64,000 nucleotides of DNA from Desulfosporosinus fructosivorans (GTDB lineage Bacteria; Bacillota; Desulfitobacteriia; Desulfitobacteriales; Desulfitobacteriaceae): contig NZ_SPQQ01000003.1 in NCBI RefSeq assembly GCF_004766045.1, positions 763,038 to 827,037 of the forward strand, written 5' to 3'. Below the pieces are notes generated by a model. The model was not told the origin of the DNA. It saw nothing but the letters and a program-made list of their open reading frames with translations, and did not search any database. Below are positions 35,051-45,029 of the stretch, piece after piece (within the stretch, counting starts at the first letter, position 1; each line of letters starts with the position of its first letter). Position numbers and translations under genes: made by a program.

Positions 35051-36571
35051 ATGGCTGAAAAGATTGAGCACCTAGAGATGTGTGGAATCACTAAACGTTT
35101 TCCCGGTGTCCTAAGTAACCGCGATGTCAATATCCATATAAAAGCTGGCGAGGTATTGGCTATTCTTGGTGAAAATGGAGCAGGCAAAACCACATTGATG
35201 AATATCCTTTACGGCCTTTATCAAGCAGATGAAGGTAAAATTTTGCTAAATGGTAAACCAGTCAAGATAAATTCTCCTCGGGAAGCCATTGCTCACGGGA
35301 TAGGTATGGTACACCAGCACTTTATGCTGGTGCCTACACTTACCGTTAGTGAAAATGTCATATTAGGGCTATCTAAGACGTTCTTAGTGGATCTTAAAAC
35401 GGCAGCCCAAAGGATTCAAGAAATTACGGATACCTATGGTTTAGCCATTAATCCTGATGCTTACGTTTGGCAACTAAGTGTTGGAGAACAGCAGCGTGTA
35501 GAGATAATCAAAGCACTTTATCGTGGTGCTAACCTATTAATTCTTGATGAACCGACAGCGGTTCTCACTCCCCAAGAGTCCAATGAGTTAATCCAGTTAC
35601 TCAGGAATATGTCCGCACAGGGTAACTCAATCATCTTGATTAGCCACAAATTACACGAAGTGATGGCCTTGAGCGATAGGGTTACCGTACTTAGGGATGG
35701 TGAAGTGTGCGCTGATGTCTTGACTAGGGATACCTCTCAGGAAGCCCTTGCCCAGCTGATGGTGGGCCGAGAAATGGCTCCCTGTAGAAGGGAAGGAATG
35801 TTCTCTCCAGGGAAGACGGTTCTAGAGCTCCAGGATGTTTTCGCCCATGGGGATAAAGGGACAGAGGCTTTGGCAGGAGTTTCTCTCACGATCAGAGAAG
35901 GAGAGATATTAGGCATTGCTGGGGTTTCAGGGAACGGGCAAAAAGAACTTGCCGAAGTAATCGCTGGGCTGAGAAAACTAAGTAAAGGTAGGATTAGTTT
36001 AAACGGTAAAGATTGCACGAAAATGTCACCGGCTCGTATCATCCAGCAGGGTCTGGGTTATATCCCAGAAGACAGGCTTCATGTGGGAACCCTTCCTTCC
36101 TTTAGTATCTGGGAAAACCTGATTCTTAAGGATCACCACCTGCCCCCCTTTGCAAAACGTTTACTGCTCCAAAACCGGGTAATTATGTCGCACAGTTCAT
36201 CTTTGGTAGAAAAGTACGGGATAAAAACTCCGAACTTGGAAACCCCCACAGGGAGGCTGTCTGGTGGCAACATCCAGCGGGTTATTCTTGCCAGAGAAAT
36301 AACCCGTAGTCCTGTAGCGCTGGTAGCGGCTTATCCTACCCGAGGGTTGGACATCGGGGCAACGGAGTATTTGCATAGCAAACTCCTAGAAGCCCGTGGT
36401 AATGGAATTGGAATCATGTTGATTTCTGAGGATCTCGAAGAACTGTTGAGTATCTGTGACAACATAGCAGTGCTTTATGAGGGAAGGGTCATGAAGGTCA
36501 TGTCGGTTGAGGAAACAGATGAACGTATTTTGGGACTATTAATGGCTGGTATAGCCGAGGAGGCTTCTTAA
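35051..36571 (+). CDS. Nucleoside ABC transporter ATP-binding protein (two domains), system 1
   Basis: A 506-aa protein with two ABC domains like NupO/RbsA. The first has GENGAGKTT, LSVGEQQRVEI and LLILDEPTAVLT. The second has GVSGNGQKELAE in place of a standard Walker A and LSGGNIQRVILARE, so it is degenerate as usual in this family. It starts 13 bp after the binder gene and is the last gene of system 1. Confidence 0.92.
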   Translation: MAEKIEHLEMCGITKRFPGVLSNRDVNIHIKAGEVLAILGENGAGKTTLMNILYGLYQADEGKILLNGKPVKINSPREAIAHGIGMVHQHFMLVPTLTVSENVILGLSKTFLVDLKTAAQRIQEITDTYGLAINPDAYVWQLSVGEQQRVEIIKALYRGANLLILDEPTAVLTPQESNELIQLLRNMSAQGNSIILISHKLHEVMALSDRVTVLRDGEVCADVLTRDTSQEALAQLMVGREMAPCRREGMFSPGKTVLELQDVFAHGDKGTEALAGVSLTIREGEILGIAGVSGNGQKELAEVIAGLRKLSKGRISLNGKDCTKMSPARIIQQGLGYIPEDRLHVGTLPSFSIWENLILKDHHLPPFAKRLLLQNRVIMSHSSSLVEKYGIKTPNLETPTGRLSGGNIQRVILAREITRSPVALVAAYPTRGLDIGATEYLHSKLLEARGNGIGIMLISEDLEELLSICDNIAVLYEGRVMKVMSVEETDERILGLLMAGIAEEAS

Positions 36572-36654
36572 TTTAGTACTAGTTAGCACTTTCCCAGGTT
36601 CATATTTTCCTTAAGCGTGACAATAAAAAAGAGAAGAAATCGGAGGAAAGAGAA

Positions 36655-37782
36655 ATGAGTTTTAAACGGAGAGGTACAGTTTTAATCACTTTATTAGTAT
36701 CACTATTGCTAGTTATCTCAGGCTGTGGTGCTAAGGCTCCGACCCCAGCTGCTACCCCAGCGCCTGATGCCGCTGCAGCAAAAATCAAAGTAGCCTTTGT
36801 ATATGTTGGACCAGTAGGTGACTTTGGCTATACTTACGCCCAGGATCAGGGTCGAAAATACCTCGAAGCCAATATGAAGAACGTTGAAACAGCCTTCGTG
36901 GAAAACGTTCCTGAGACTGCAGACTGTGAACGTGTTTTCACGGATTTTGCACAAAAGGGCTACAATGTCATTATCGGCACCAGCTATGGCTACATGGATT
37001 ATATGGTTAATGTGTCCAAGAAATTCCCGAATGTCGTCTTTGAACATTGCAGTGGCTATAAAACCACTGACAATTTAGGCACTTATTTCAATCGTGACTA
37101 TCAAGCCCGCTATCTGACCGGAATGGTGGCAGGCAAATACACCACGACCAATGTGATTGGATTTATTGCACCCTTCGGTACACCTGAAGTTATCCGCAAT
37201 ATCAACGCGTTTACGCTTGGAGCTCAGTCAGTGAACCCTAAAATCCAAGTTAACGTTGTTTGGACAAATTCTTGGAACGATCCCCCGACGGAGAAAACTG
37301 CTGCCAATAGTCTGATTGACGCAGGAGCAGACATGTTGGCAATGCATGTTGATTCGCCAACCTTTGCTCAGACCGCCCAGGACAGGGGTAAGCTTGCCAT
37401 CGGTCACGATTCCGATATGACAAAATTTGCTCCTAATGCTCTCCTCGTGGGTGATGTATCCAACTGGGGTCCTTATTTTGTGGACGTGATCAAGCAAGTT
37501 GAAGCCAAAACCTGGAAACCAACACAATACTTTGGTGGAATGAAAGACGGCGGTATCATTGATATAACACCGTTCAGTGATAAGGTCGACAAAGACTTCC
37601 AAGCTCTCGTACTTGCCAAAAAACAAGATATCATGAGTGGTAAATTTGATCCATTCTCGGGACCAATCTATGACCAAAGTGGCGCTCTGAAGATCAAAGA
37701 AGGAGAAGCCGGTAAAGATGATCTTCTCCTTTCCTATAACTGGTTTGTCAAAGGCGTTCAAGGAACCATTCCGAAATCTTAA
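36655..37782 (+). CDS. BMP family nucleoside-binding lipoprotein, system 2
   Basis: A 375-aa lipoprotein (lipobox ISGC, then an Ala/Pro-rich linker) of the BMP family: FVYVGPVGDFGYTYAQDQGRKYLE, the YFNRDYQARYLTGMVAGKYT block and TNSWNDPPTEKTAANSLIDAGADM. This subgroup (YxxxDFGYTYA...) resembles binders in other Firmicutes and proteobacteria linked to adenine/adenosine salvage. It opens the second transporter, 83 bp after system 1, and may share its promoter or have its own. Confidence 0.9.
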   Translation: MSFKRRGTVLITLLVSLLLVISGCGAKAPTPAATPAPDAAAAKIKVAFVYVGPVGDFGYTYAQDQGRKYLEANMKNVETAFVENVPETADCERVFTDFAQKGYNVIIGTSYGYMDYMVNVSKKFPNVVFEHCSGYKTTDNLGTYFNRDYQARYLTGMVAGKYTTTNVIGFIAPFGTPEVIRNINAFTLGAQSVNPKIQVNVVWTNSWNDPPTEKTAANSLIDAGADMLAMHVDSPTFAQTAQDRGKLAIGHDSDMTKFAPNALLVGDVSNWGPYFVDVIKQVEAKTWKPTQYFGGMKDGGIIDITPFSDKVDKDFQALVLAKKQDIMSGKFDPFSGPIYDQSGALKIKEGEAGKDDLLLSYNWFVKGVQGTIPKS

Positions 37783-37808
37783 ACGATGCGATATTAAGAA
37801 TGATGTTA

Positions 37809-37843
37809 ACCACAAACCGGTGAGACTCTCGCCGGTTTGTGGT
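37809..37843 (+). terminator. Hairpin between binder and ATPase genes of system 2
   Basis: A perfect 12-bp stem (37809-37820 with 37832-37843) has an 11-base loop but no real T-run. It is probably an mRNA-stabilising or partial-terminator element that raises binder-to-ATPase ratio. Confidence 0.55.
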
Positions 37844-37865
37844 AATGTTTGAAAGGATGAACTCA

Positions 37866-39386
37866 ATGGGAGATACACCCATGGTGGAAATGCGTAACAT
37901 CAGTAAAGAATTTCCGGGCATCCTAGCCAATGATCAAGTTTCCTTTGACGTTAAATCCGGCGAAATCCACGCTCTGCTGGGTGAGAATGGGGCGGGCAAA
38001 AGCACGTTGATGAGTGTGCTGACAGGTCTCTATCATCCCGACGGGGGTCAGATCTATATTGAAGGCAAAAAAACTGAATTCTCGTCCCCCAAGGATGCGG
38101 TCAACTGCGGCATCGGAATGGTGCACCAGCATTTCAAGCTTGTTCAGCCATTTACTGTGGCGGAGAACATCATGCTTAGTATTAAGGACCTGAAACAGAT
38201 TTATAACCTTAAAGAGATTGAACAGCAAATAATCAAGCAATCGGAAGCATTTGGACTTTCTATTGATCCCAAAGCGAAAATCTGGCAGCTCTCGGTCGGT
38301 GAACAGCAGAGAGTGGAAATCATCAAATTGCTCCTGCTTGGTGCCCAGGTTTTGATACTCGATGAACCGACCGCTGTTTTGACGCCGCAGGAAGCAAATG
38401 CTCTATTTAAGACGCTTTTAAAGATGATTGAGAGCGGGAAATCAGTGATTCTTATTTCGCACAAGATGAATGAGGTTTTGGAAAATACGGATCGCATAAC
38501 GGTTCTACGGGACGGTAAATCCATAGGTACGGTTGATACCAAAAATACCAATGAAAAAGAGCTTGCTAAAATGATGGTGGGCAGAAATATCGCGGACCAG
38601 TTAGTAAAGAAATCCTCTCGAAAACAAGATAAAATTTTTTCATTAGATAATGTATCGGCTTTGGGCAACAATGGTTTGCTGAAATTGAAAAGTATGTCAC
38701 TTGATATATATGCCGGAGAAATACTGGGTATTGCGGGTGTTGACGGAAACGGTCAGAAAGAGCTTGCCGAAGTGGTGGCAGGCATACGTTCGGTTAAAAT
38801 GGGAAACCTTGCTTTTTGTGGAAAAGACTGTACAAAATCCGGCCGTAAAAAGCGAATGAATCTCGGCATCAGCTACGTGCCGGAGGATCGCATGACAACT
38901 GGGCTGGCGCCGGACCTTAACGCCTATGAAAATATGGCGCTTAATAGTTATCGTAGCTATCGTGGCGCCTTTATTCGTTGGGATAAAGTTAAAAAGGACA
39001 CCGATCGATTGATCCAGGCCTTTGATGTCAGGTTAGCGAGTAAGGCGAATCCCGTTAAAATGATGTCTGGTGGAAACATCCAGAAGTTGCTGCTAGCGCG
39101 TGAAATAGATTCCGATCCCTTGCTAATCGTGGCGGTCTATCCCATGCGTGGCCTTGATATCGGTGCAACCGATTATGTCAAACGACTGCTCATAGAGCAG
39201 AGCGAAAAGGGTAAGGCAGTGCTCCTTATTTCCGAGGATCTGGAAGACCTTCTTTCCATGACGGATCGAATCATCGTAATGCACGGGGGCGAAATCATGG
39301 GCGTTGTAAAGCCGAGTGAAACAACGCGTGAAGAAATCGGCCTGATGATGGCCGGCAAAAGAAAGGTAGATCTTCATGAAGCTTAA
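37866..39386 (+). CDS. Nucleoside ABC transporter ATP-binding protein (two domains), system 2
   Basis: Start at ATG 37866, nine bases after aaagga; upstream frame starts lie inside the hairpin region. The 506-aa protein has GENGAGKST, LSVGEQQRVEIIK and LILDEPTAVLT in domain 1 and GVDGNGQKELAEVVAG plus MSGGNIQKLLLARE in domain 2. It is a clear paralogue of the system 1 ATPase (35051). It overlaps the following permease by 11 bp. Confidence 0.92.
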   Translation: MGDTPMVEMRNISKEFPGILANDQVSFDVKSGEIHALLGENGAGKSTLMSVLTGLYHPDGGQIYIEGKKTEFSSPKDAVNCGIGMVHQHFKLVQPFTVAENIMLSIKDLKQIYNLKEIEQQIIKQSEAFGLSIDPKAKIWQLSVGEQQRVEIIKLLLLGAQVLILDEPTAVLTPQEANALFKTLLKMIESGKSVILISHKMNEVLENTDRITVLRDGKSIGTVDTKNTNEKELAKMMVGRNIADQLVKKSSRKQDKIFSLDNVSALGNNGLLKLKSMSLDIYAGEILGIAGVDGNGQKELAEVVAGIRSVKMGNLAFCGKDCTKSGRKKRMNLGISYVPEDRMTTGLAPDLNAYENMALNSYRSYRGAFIRWDKVKKDTDRLIQAFDVRLASKANPVKMMSGGNIQKLLLAREIDSDPLLIVAVYPMRGLDIGATDYVKRLLIEQSEKGKAVLLISEDLEDLLSMTDRIIVMHGGEIMGVVKPSETTREEIGLMMAGKRKVDLHEA

Positions 39387-40449
39387 ACTGTTGGAAAGTT
39401 GGGAGATCAAAAAAACAAATTCCAGCTCTGCCCTGAAGAAGTTCGGCATCTCGGTGACTTCCATTGTGCTGGGTTTACTTTTTGCGGGACTTTTTGTACT
39501 GATTACCGGCAAAGACCCTTTGGAGCTCTACAGCGAAATTCTTCATGCCTCCTTTGGTTCAATCTATGGTCTCAGCGAAACGCTCGTGGAAATGATTCCT
39601 CTTGCCATTTGCTCGCTCGGTGTTTCACTGGCTTTCCGCATGCAATTATGGAACATCGGCGCGGAAGGGCAATTCTATATGGGCGCTTTCGGCGCGGCCT
39701 ATTTCGCTCTGTTTTTTTCGGATCTGCCAATTTTAATCATGCTACCCCTGATGTTGCTGGCCGGTTTTATTTGCGGCGGGCTTTGGGCCTTGATTCCGGC
39801 AATTCCGAAGGCATTCTGGAATGTTAACGAAACCATCAGCTCTCTCTTGCTGAACTATGTGGCCTATTTTTGGATGGCCTATCTGGTCTATGGTCCTTGG
39901 AAAGACCCTAAGGGCAACAATTTCCCGCTCACGAAACAATTTCCTGAGAGCGCGACCATCCCTGTTTTCGGCAATACCCGAATCAGTTATGCAATCTTTC
40001 TTGTAGTTATCATTGCGTTAGCGATGTTTTTCCTGATTAAATATTCTAAGTGGGGATATGAGATCTCCGTCAGCGGTTCCAGTCGCAAGGCGGCTGATTA
40101 TGCCGGGATGAGTTATGTGAAAAATGTTCTGAAGGTGATGTTCTTAAGTGGTGCCATCGCGGGAATTGCTGGCATGGCCGAGGTTTCAGGCGTGCTGCAC
40201 CGACTGCAGCAGACGATTTCTCCTGGCTACGGCTACACCGCCATACTCATAGCTCTGCTCGCCCGGTTGAACCCCTTAAGTATCGTACTTGTATCGTTTA
40301 TGATGGGCGCGCTGCTGGTGGGCGGCTTCAGTCTGCGGACCTCTGGTTTTCCATCAAGTATGGTGTCCATGTTTCAAGGCTCGATTCTGTTCTTCGTATT
40401 GGCTGGCGAAGTCTTTAATAATTACCGTTTGGTAAGAAAGAAGGTATGA
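39376..40449 (+). CDS. Nucleoside ABC transporter permease (NupP-like), system 2
   Basis: A 357-aa BPD_transp_2 permease with IPLAICSLGVSLAFRMQLWNIGAEGQFYMGA, NVNETISSLLLNYVAYF and IAGIAGMAEVSGVLHRLQ. It overlaps the ATPase gene by 11 bp and lies 4 bp before the second permease. It corresponds to the system 1 permease at 31939 but is more diverged than the ATPases are. GC content is a little higher from here to 41.4 kb than in system 1. Confidence 0.9.
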   Translation: MKLKLLESWEIKKTNSSSALKKFGISVTSIVLGLLFAGLFVLITGKDPLELYSEILHASFGSIYGLSETLVEMIPLAICSLGVSLAFRMQLWNIGAEGQFYMGAFGAAYFALFFSDLPILIMLPLMLLAGFICGGLWALIPAIPKAFWNVNETISSLLLNYVAYFWMAYLVYGPWKDPKGNNFPLTKQFPESATIPVFGNTRISYAIFLVVIIALAMFFLIKYSKWGYEISVSGSSRKAADYAGMSYVKNVLKVMFLSGAIAGIAGMAEVSGVLHRLQQTISPGYGYTAILIALLARLNPLSIVLVSFMMGALLVGGFSLRTSGFPSSMVSMFQGSILFFVLAGEVFNNYRLVRKKV

Positions 40450-40453
40450 CGGT

Positions 40454-41386
40454 ATGGATTTAAACTATATCATCGCCATCTTAGCAGCTGGAGTTGTGGC
40501 AGGCACTCCGATTCTCTATGCGTCTCTGGGTGAAGTCATTGCCGAGCGTGGCGGCATCCTAAACCTGGGCGTGGAAGGCATGATGCTGGTGGGAGCCGTG
40601 AGCGCTTTTTACGTGGGGACCTTTACACAAAACAAATGGCTGGGTCTCTTAGTGGCCTTGCTGGCGGGCGGACTTATGGCGCTCATTCATGCGGTCATCA
40701 CCATCTCTTTCCGGGCGAGTCAGGTAGCGAGCGGCCTGGCGTTGACTATTTTCGGTACGGGTCTGTCTGCCTACCTAGGACGTAACTTGGTGGGAATTCC
40801 ACCCACTTCAACCTTTAAGGTCGTTGCAGTTCCGGGCCTCTCTCAAATTCCTGTCCTCGGGGAAATCTTTTTCAAGCAAGATGTTATGGTTTACCTCAGC
40901 GTGGTGCTAGTTGTCATCCTGTGGTTTGTCCTTTATAAAACCAAAGCAGGACTGCTGCTCAGGGCAGCGGGTGAAAATCCATCCGCCGTCGATGCTCTGG
41001 GACACAACATCTTTTTCATTCGCTATGCCGCTGTGATCGTCGGAGGGATGCTCGCTGGCGCAGGTGGTGCTTATCTATCGCTAGCCTATTCTACCTCTTG
41101 GATTGAAAACATGTCGGCTGGCCGCGGCTGGATTGCGGTCGCACTCGTTATTTTCGCTGTCTGGGATCCGCGTCGTGCGCTTTTGGGTGCCTGGCTGTTT
41201 GGTGTTATAGCTTCCTTGGGTCTGCATCTTCAAGCCTTAGGGGTCATGATTCCCTCCAATTTCTTACAGATGCTGCCTTATATTTTTACATTTGCAGTGT
41301 TAGTCCTCACCACACGAGAAACAAAAAACAGGCGTTCGGGAACACCTGCTGCACTGGGACTTTCATATTCTCGCGAGGAACGATAA
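40454..41386 (+). CDS. Nucleoside ABC transporter permease (NupQ-like), system 2
   Basis: A 310-aa permease with YASLGEVIAERGGILNLGVEGMMLVGAV, RAAGENPSAVDALG and GGMLAGAGGAYLSLAYSTSW. It follows the other permease by 4 bp and precedes adenine deaminase by 12 bp, giving an operon that would import and use adenine or adenosine-derived purines. Confidence 0.9.
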   Translation: MDLNYIIAILAAGVVAGTPILYASLGEVIAERGGILNLGVEGMMLVGAVSAFYVGTFTQNKWLGLLVALLAGGLMALIHAVITISFRASQVASGLALTIFGTGLSAYLGRNLVGIPPTSTFKVVAVPGLSQIPVLGEIFFKQDVMVYLSVVLVVILWFVLYKTKAGLLLRAAGENPSAVDALGHNIFFIRYAAVIVGGMLAGAGGAYLSLAYSTSWIENMSAGRGWIAVALVIFAVWDPRRALLGAWLFGVIASLGLHLQALGVMIPSNFLQMLPYIFTFAVLVLTTRETKNRRSGTPAALGLSYSREER

Positions 41387-41398
41387 GGAGTGACGACA

Positions 41399-43159
41399 AT
41401 GCGAACCTATGAAGAAATCAAGACCGTGCTTGAAGCCGGGTTAAGTATCAGCGATTGTGACTTAAAGTTGGAAAATGTTAAGCTGGTTAATGTCTACTCA
41501 TCCCAGATCTATCCCACGAATATTTACATTAAAGGGAAACGAATTGTTTCAATTGATCCCTTGGCTGAATTAAAGGCTAAAAAGACCCTGGATTGTGGCG
41601 GAATGTATGCCGTGCCGGGTCTTATCGATGGGCATATGCACGTTGAAACGACCCTTCTCTCCCCTGAGGCCTTGGCGGATGTCCTGGTACCCCAAGGTAC
41701 GACCACGATTATGGCGGATTTAATGGAAATTGCCAACGTGGCAGGCATTGACGGTGTAAAAGAACTGGTCAATTCCATTGCTCAGCTCCCTTATAGAACC
41801 TTTATTCAGGTCTCTTCTAGAGTACCCACCGCACCTGGTTTGGAGACTACCGGTGGTATTCTTGGCCTTGCTGAAGTAGAAGAAATGTTGGATTGGCCAG
41901 AAAGCATCAGTTTAGGGGAGTTAGATCCTTCCAAGGTTCTCGTGATCAAAGAAGAATATCTGAAAAAAATTGCTGCTGCCTTACAGCGCCGCAAGGTGGT
42001 TAATGGCCATGCCATTGGCCGTGATGGTCAAGAGCTAAATGTTTATGCCAGTGCGGGAATGTCGGATGACCATGAGTGCGTTACCTATGAACACCTTCTC
42101 GAGAGAGTGCAATTAGGCATGACGGTGATGCTTCGTGAGGGTAGTACGGAACGTAATGTTGAGGAACTTATTATTGGGGTTCTCAAACACGGTCTGAGCC
42201 ACGAACATTTGATTTTCTGTACGGATGACAAGCATGCCATCGATATCCGAGAAGAAGGCCATATTAACTATAATGTGAATAAGGCAATCTCGCTAGGGAT
42301 GCCGCCCATGCAGGCCATCCAAATGGCAACCCTGAATTCCGCAAGACATTTCCGTTTAGAAGACGAGATAGGGAGTATTACCCCCGGCAGGTTGGCCGAT
42401 ATCTTGCTCGTTAAAGACATAACCAACATCACCCCGGTCAAGGTTATTTTCGAGGGGGAAGTTGTTGCTGAAAACGGTCAGCTTGTGGTGGGAAGCCAAC
42501 AGGGTAACTATCCTGAATGGATAAAAGAAACCATTAAACTCAAGAAGCCTATTGATGAGCACTCCTTTGTTGTACCGGCAAAAAGTCAAGGGTCAACAAC
42601 TCGGGTTAACGTGATTCGGATTTATAATGACCAAATTATCAACGAGTGGGATGAAGAAGAACTACCGGTAGCAAACGGACAAATCCTCAGCAGCCCCGAA
42701 AAGGATATTTTTAAACTGGCGATTGCCGAGCGGTATGGTAAGACCGGTGGGGTTGGGATTGGTTTTGTTAAGGGATTCCAGCTGAAAAAGGGGGCCCTAG
42801 CGACGTCCATGTCTCATGACCATCATAATATTGTCTGCGTCGGTACCAATGATCAAGATATGGCTTGCGCCGTCAATGCGATTCACAAGCTGCAGGGTGG
42901 TATGGTTGTCGTGAATGATGGGCAAGTAATAGGTAAAATGGAACTACCAATCGGCGGTCTAATGAGTGAGAAACCAGCTGAGATCGTGATTAAAGAGCTT
43001 GAAGACGTTAATGCAGCAGCTCGACAGTTGGGATGTCTCCTGCCGTCCCCATTTATGACTCTTTGTTTTATTTCTTTGCCGACAGTTCCTAAGCTGGGAC
43101 TGACAGACTTAGGGTTAGTCGATGTGCTTAATCATAAGTTGATTGATCTTGAACTATAA
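41399..43159 (+). CDS. ade: Adenine deaminase
   Basis: Start at ATG 41399, eight bases after aaggag; GTG 41390 overlaps that site. A 586-aa amidohydrolase of the AdeC type converting adenine to hypoxanthine and ammonia. Metal-ligand motifs GLIDGHMHVE (HxH), VVNGHAIGRDG, and FCTDDKH, and the C-terminal SMSHDHHNIVCVGTND block are diagnostic. Co-directional and tightly spaced with the system 2 transporter, which supports purine-base salvage as the pathway role. Confidence 0.93.
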   Translation: MRTYEEIKTVLEAGLSISDCDLKLENVKLVNVYSSQIYPTNIYIKGKRIVSIDPLAELKAKKTLDCGGMYAVPGLIDGHMHVETTLLSPEALADVLVPQGTTTIMADLMEIANVAGIDGVKELVNSIAQLPYRTFIQVSSRVPTAPGLETTGGILGLAEVEEMLDWPESISLGELDPSKVLVIKEEYLKKIAAALQRRKVVNGHAIGRDGQELNVYASAGMSDDHECVTYEHLLERVQLGMTVMLREGSTERNVEELIIGVLKHGLSHEHLIFCTDDKHAIDIREEGHINYNVNKAISLGMPPMQAIQMATLNSARHFRLEDEIGSITPGRLADILLVKDITNITPVKVIFEGEVVAENGQLVVGSQQGNYPEWIKETIKLKKPIDEHSFVVPAKSQGSTTRVNVIRIYNDQIINEWDEEELPVANGQILSSPEKDIFKLAIAERYGKTGGVGIGFVKGFQLKKGALATSMSHDHHNIVCVGTNDQDMACAVNAIHKLQGGMVVVNDGQVIGKMELPIGGLMSEKPAEIVIKELEDVNAAARQLGCLLPSPFMTLCFISLPTVPKLGLTDLGLVDVLNHKLIDLEL

Positions 43160-43226
43160 TTTTCCCATGCCCATGATGGCAAACCAACGCTCTGGTGTCA
43201 CTTCATTGTAAGTTTGTTTAGGGTAA

Positions 43227-43535
43227 TCTGTTTCTGTGGAGACTTTAATCCGCGAACGTCAACAGGAGTATTACACCATATTGGCTGTTGCCGACAAAGC
43301 GGCGGATTCTACAGCTTTTGTTGAATTTATGCTCCGCGTGATCCGAGATGCTTTAAATGATCTTATGCAAACCGAACAAGTTCGCGAGCAAGTTACCGAT
43401 CAAGTCGAGTGCCTGATGTCCGCCTTAGGCAGCGAAACGCTGTCCGCAAAAGAGCTTTTGGATGAAAAGGGATATCTCCGATCATATTCAAGAGGAGTTG
43501 GACTTAGCGCAGGAAATAGGATGAAGAAGTTCTGA
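43227..43535 (+). pseudogene. C-terminal fragment of a Fic family protein
   Basis: The reading frame VETLIRERQQEYYTILAVADKAADSTAFVEFMLRVIRDAL is typical of the region after the Fic core in Fic/DOC AMP-transferases with a C-terminal winged helix (EQVREQVTDQVECLMSALGSETLSAKELL). The HPFxxGNGR catalytic motif and everything upstream are missing; a stop occurs at 43224-43226. After residue 73 the frame departs from the family. No ribosome-binding site. It is a decayed remnant marking the edge of the accessory region. Confidence 0.75.
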
Positions 43536-43703
43536 AGGTGTTCAAAAAGGATCAACTGCTCGTCCCGTTACTTCCGCCGTACCGGCCGGCACAATGCCGG
43601 CGTGGGTCACTCTTTCTCCCATGGCCAAAAGGATTGTTTTAAGTTGGTAACATTTCTACGGACAAAGCATATATTGTAATGAGTAAGGAAAATATTCTTG
43701 GAA

Positions 43704-43750
43704 GCAGAAACCCGGTTCAAGATCAAATTGACCGGGGTTCTGCTTTTTTA
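43704..43750 (+). terminator. Terminator upstream of the DUF3102 gene
   Basis: gcagaaacccggt pairs with accggggttctgc (one mismatch), followed by a run of seven T. It insulates the DUF3102 gene from upstream remnants. The rest of the gap 43536-43826 shows only a small ccggc/gccgg hairpin near 43590. Confidence 0.75.
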
Positions 43751-43826
43751 ATAAAAAGCAGAGCCTCACCATCCGCTGCCCATCTGCGTATGCTGTAATT
43801 AGACGAATAATGAAAGGACGGGCGGC

Positions 43827-44681
43827 ATGGATAATCCGGTCACCAAACGCACGCCGCTAGTCATTGCGGCTGAAATAAATATGATAACCTTCCAAACCAA
43901 AAAAATCCTGCTTACCAGCGCTATTGAAATCGGCTGTCGTTTGCAGGAAGCCAAAGCTCTGGTCAAACACGGGGAATGGGGTAAGTGGCTGGAAGAGTCT
44001 GTGAGCTATTCCCAGAAAACTGCCGAAAGGCTGATAAAGCTCTACGAAGAATACGGGCCTAACTTCCCCGACGGATCCGGCAGGTCAAAATCGACACTGG
44101 TGTCGATTTTGACTTACACCCAGGCCCTCCTCCTGCTGGGTTTACCGGAAGAGGAGCGGGAGGAATTCATCGCCCAGAATGATGTCAGTAATATGACGAA
44201 ACAGGAGCTGCAGCACGCCCTTAAGGACAGAGACCAGGCCAAACAGGAGAAGGACCAGGCGCTTCAAGAAAAGGATCAGGCGTTTCAGGAGAATCAAGTA
44301 CTAAAAAAAGGGCTGGAGACCATTAACAGCACAATCTCCCAATTAAAAAAGGAGCAGGCTAATGCTCCGTCAAGACCGACGAATCCAGAAAACATCAAAG
44401 CAGAGGCCTCCTCTGCCGTTCGAACTGCCCTGCCGACCCACAACCTTAAAACCGAACGTGACCTCGACGCTCACATCAAGTATGTAGAACAATGCGACGC
44501 TTGCTGCAAAACTATCGCCGATACCTTCTTCAATCTGACGACTGCACTCACCAATCTGGCCCATATCGATTCGGAGTTGAAAGAAGAAAAAAGAAAAGAG
44601 GCCAGCCGGCTGATTGAATACATGACCGAGACCATTAAATCGTGGCCGCCCCCCAGGAAGCCCCTTAGAGTTAATTCCTGA
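43827..44681 (+). CDS. DUF3102 family protein
   Basis: A 284-aa protein. Residues 10-75 match DUF3102 (EINMITFQTKKILLTSAIEIGCRLQEAKALVKHGEWGKWLEESVSYSQKTAERLIKLYEEYG). These are found in Firmicutes near mobile elements; the start resembles the helical part of ParB/KorB-like DNA-associated proteins. Residues about 130-175 form a coiled coil with repeated KDQA.Q.K units (a short internal repeat), then a C-terminal helical region. Function is unknown. RBS gaaagga upstream of ATG. Confidence 0.75.
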   Translation: MDNPVTKRTPLVIAAEINMITFQTKKILLTSAIEIGCRLQEAKALVKHGEWGKWLEESVSYSQKTAERLIKLYEEYGPNFPDGSGRSKSTLVSILTYTQALLLLGLPEEEREEFIAQNDVSNMTKQELQHALKDRDQAKQEKDQALQEKDQAFQENQVLKKGLETINSTISQLKKEQANAPSRPTNPENIKAEASSAVRTALPTHNLKTERDLDAHIKYVEQCDACCKTIADTFFNLTTALTNLAHIDSELKEEKRKEASRLIEYMTETIKSWPPPRKPLRVNS

Positions 44682-44763
44682 TTTTGGCACCTATGGACAA
44701 GTCCAGCATAGTATATACCAGACAGCCGTAAGCTGTCCAATATAGAGAAAGGAGACGATTGGA

Positions 44764-44991
44764 ATGGCCGTTGTTTCAGCACCATCCGGCGCGGCTCTGG
44801 TATTAGTTTATCAGACCGGACTCAGCCCCGCCGGCGCTCCCATAACCAGCCAGCGAACCCTTAACAATATTGTCTACAATGCCTCGACTCAAGCTGTCTA
44901 TGACGCGGCTTACGCCATCTTCAGCCTCTCGGAATACACCTTGCTCGACGTTTACTTCAGAAGAACGGATGAATTAACAAACGAGGAGTAA
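44764..44991 (+). CDS. DUF1659-like small protein
   Basis: A 75-aa protein (AVVSAPSGAALVLVYQTGLSPAGAPITSQRTLNNI) matching my recollection of DUF1659, a small Firmicute family usually next to DUF2922, as here. Preceded by gaaaggagacg. Function unknown. The two genes lie 38 bp apart when the start at 45030 is used. Confidence 0.7.
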   Translation: MAVVSAPSGAALVLVYQTGLSPAGAPITSQRTLNNIVYNASTQAVYDAAYAIFSLSEYTLLDVYFRRTDELTNEE

Positions 44992-45029
44992 ACCAGAGGG
45001 TGATAACAGGCATAAAGGAGGTGATTAAA

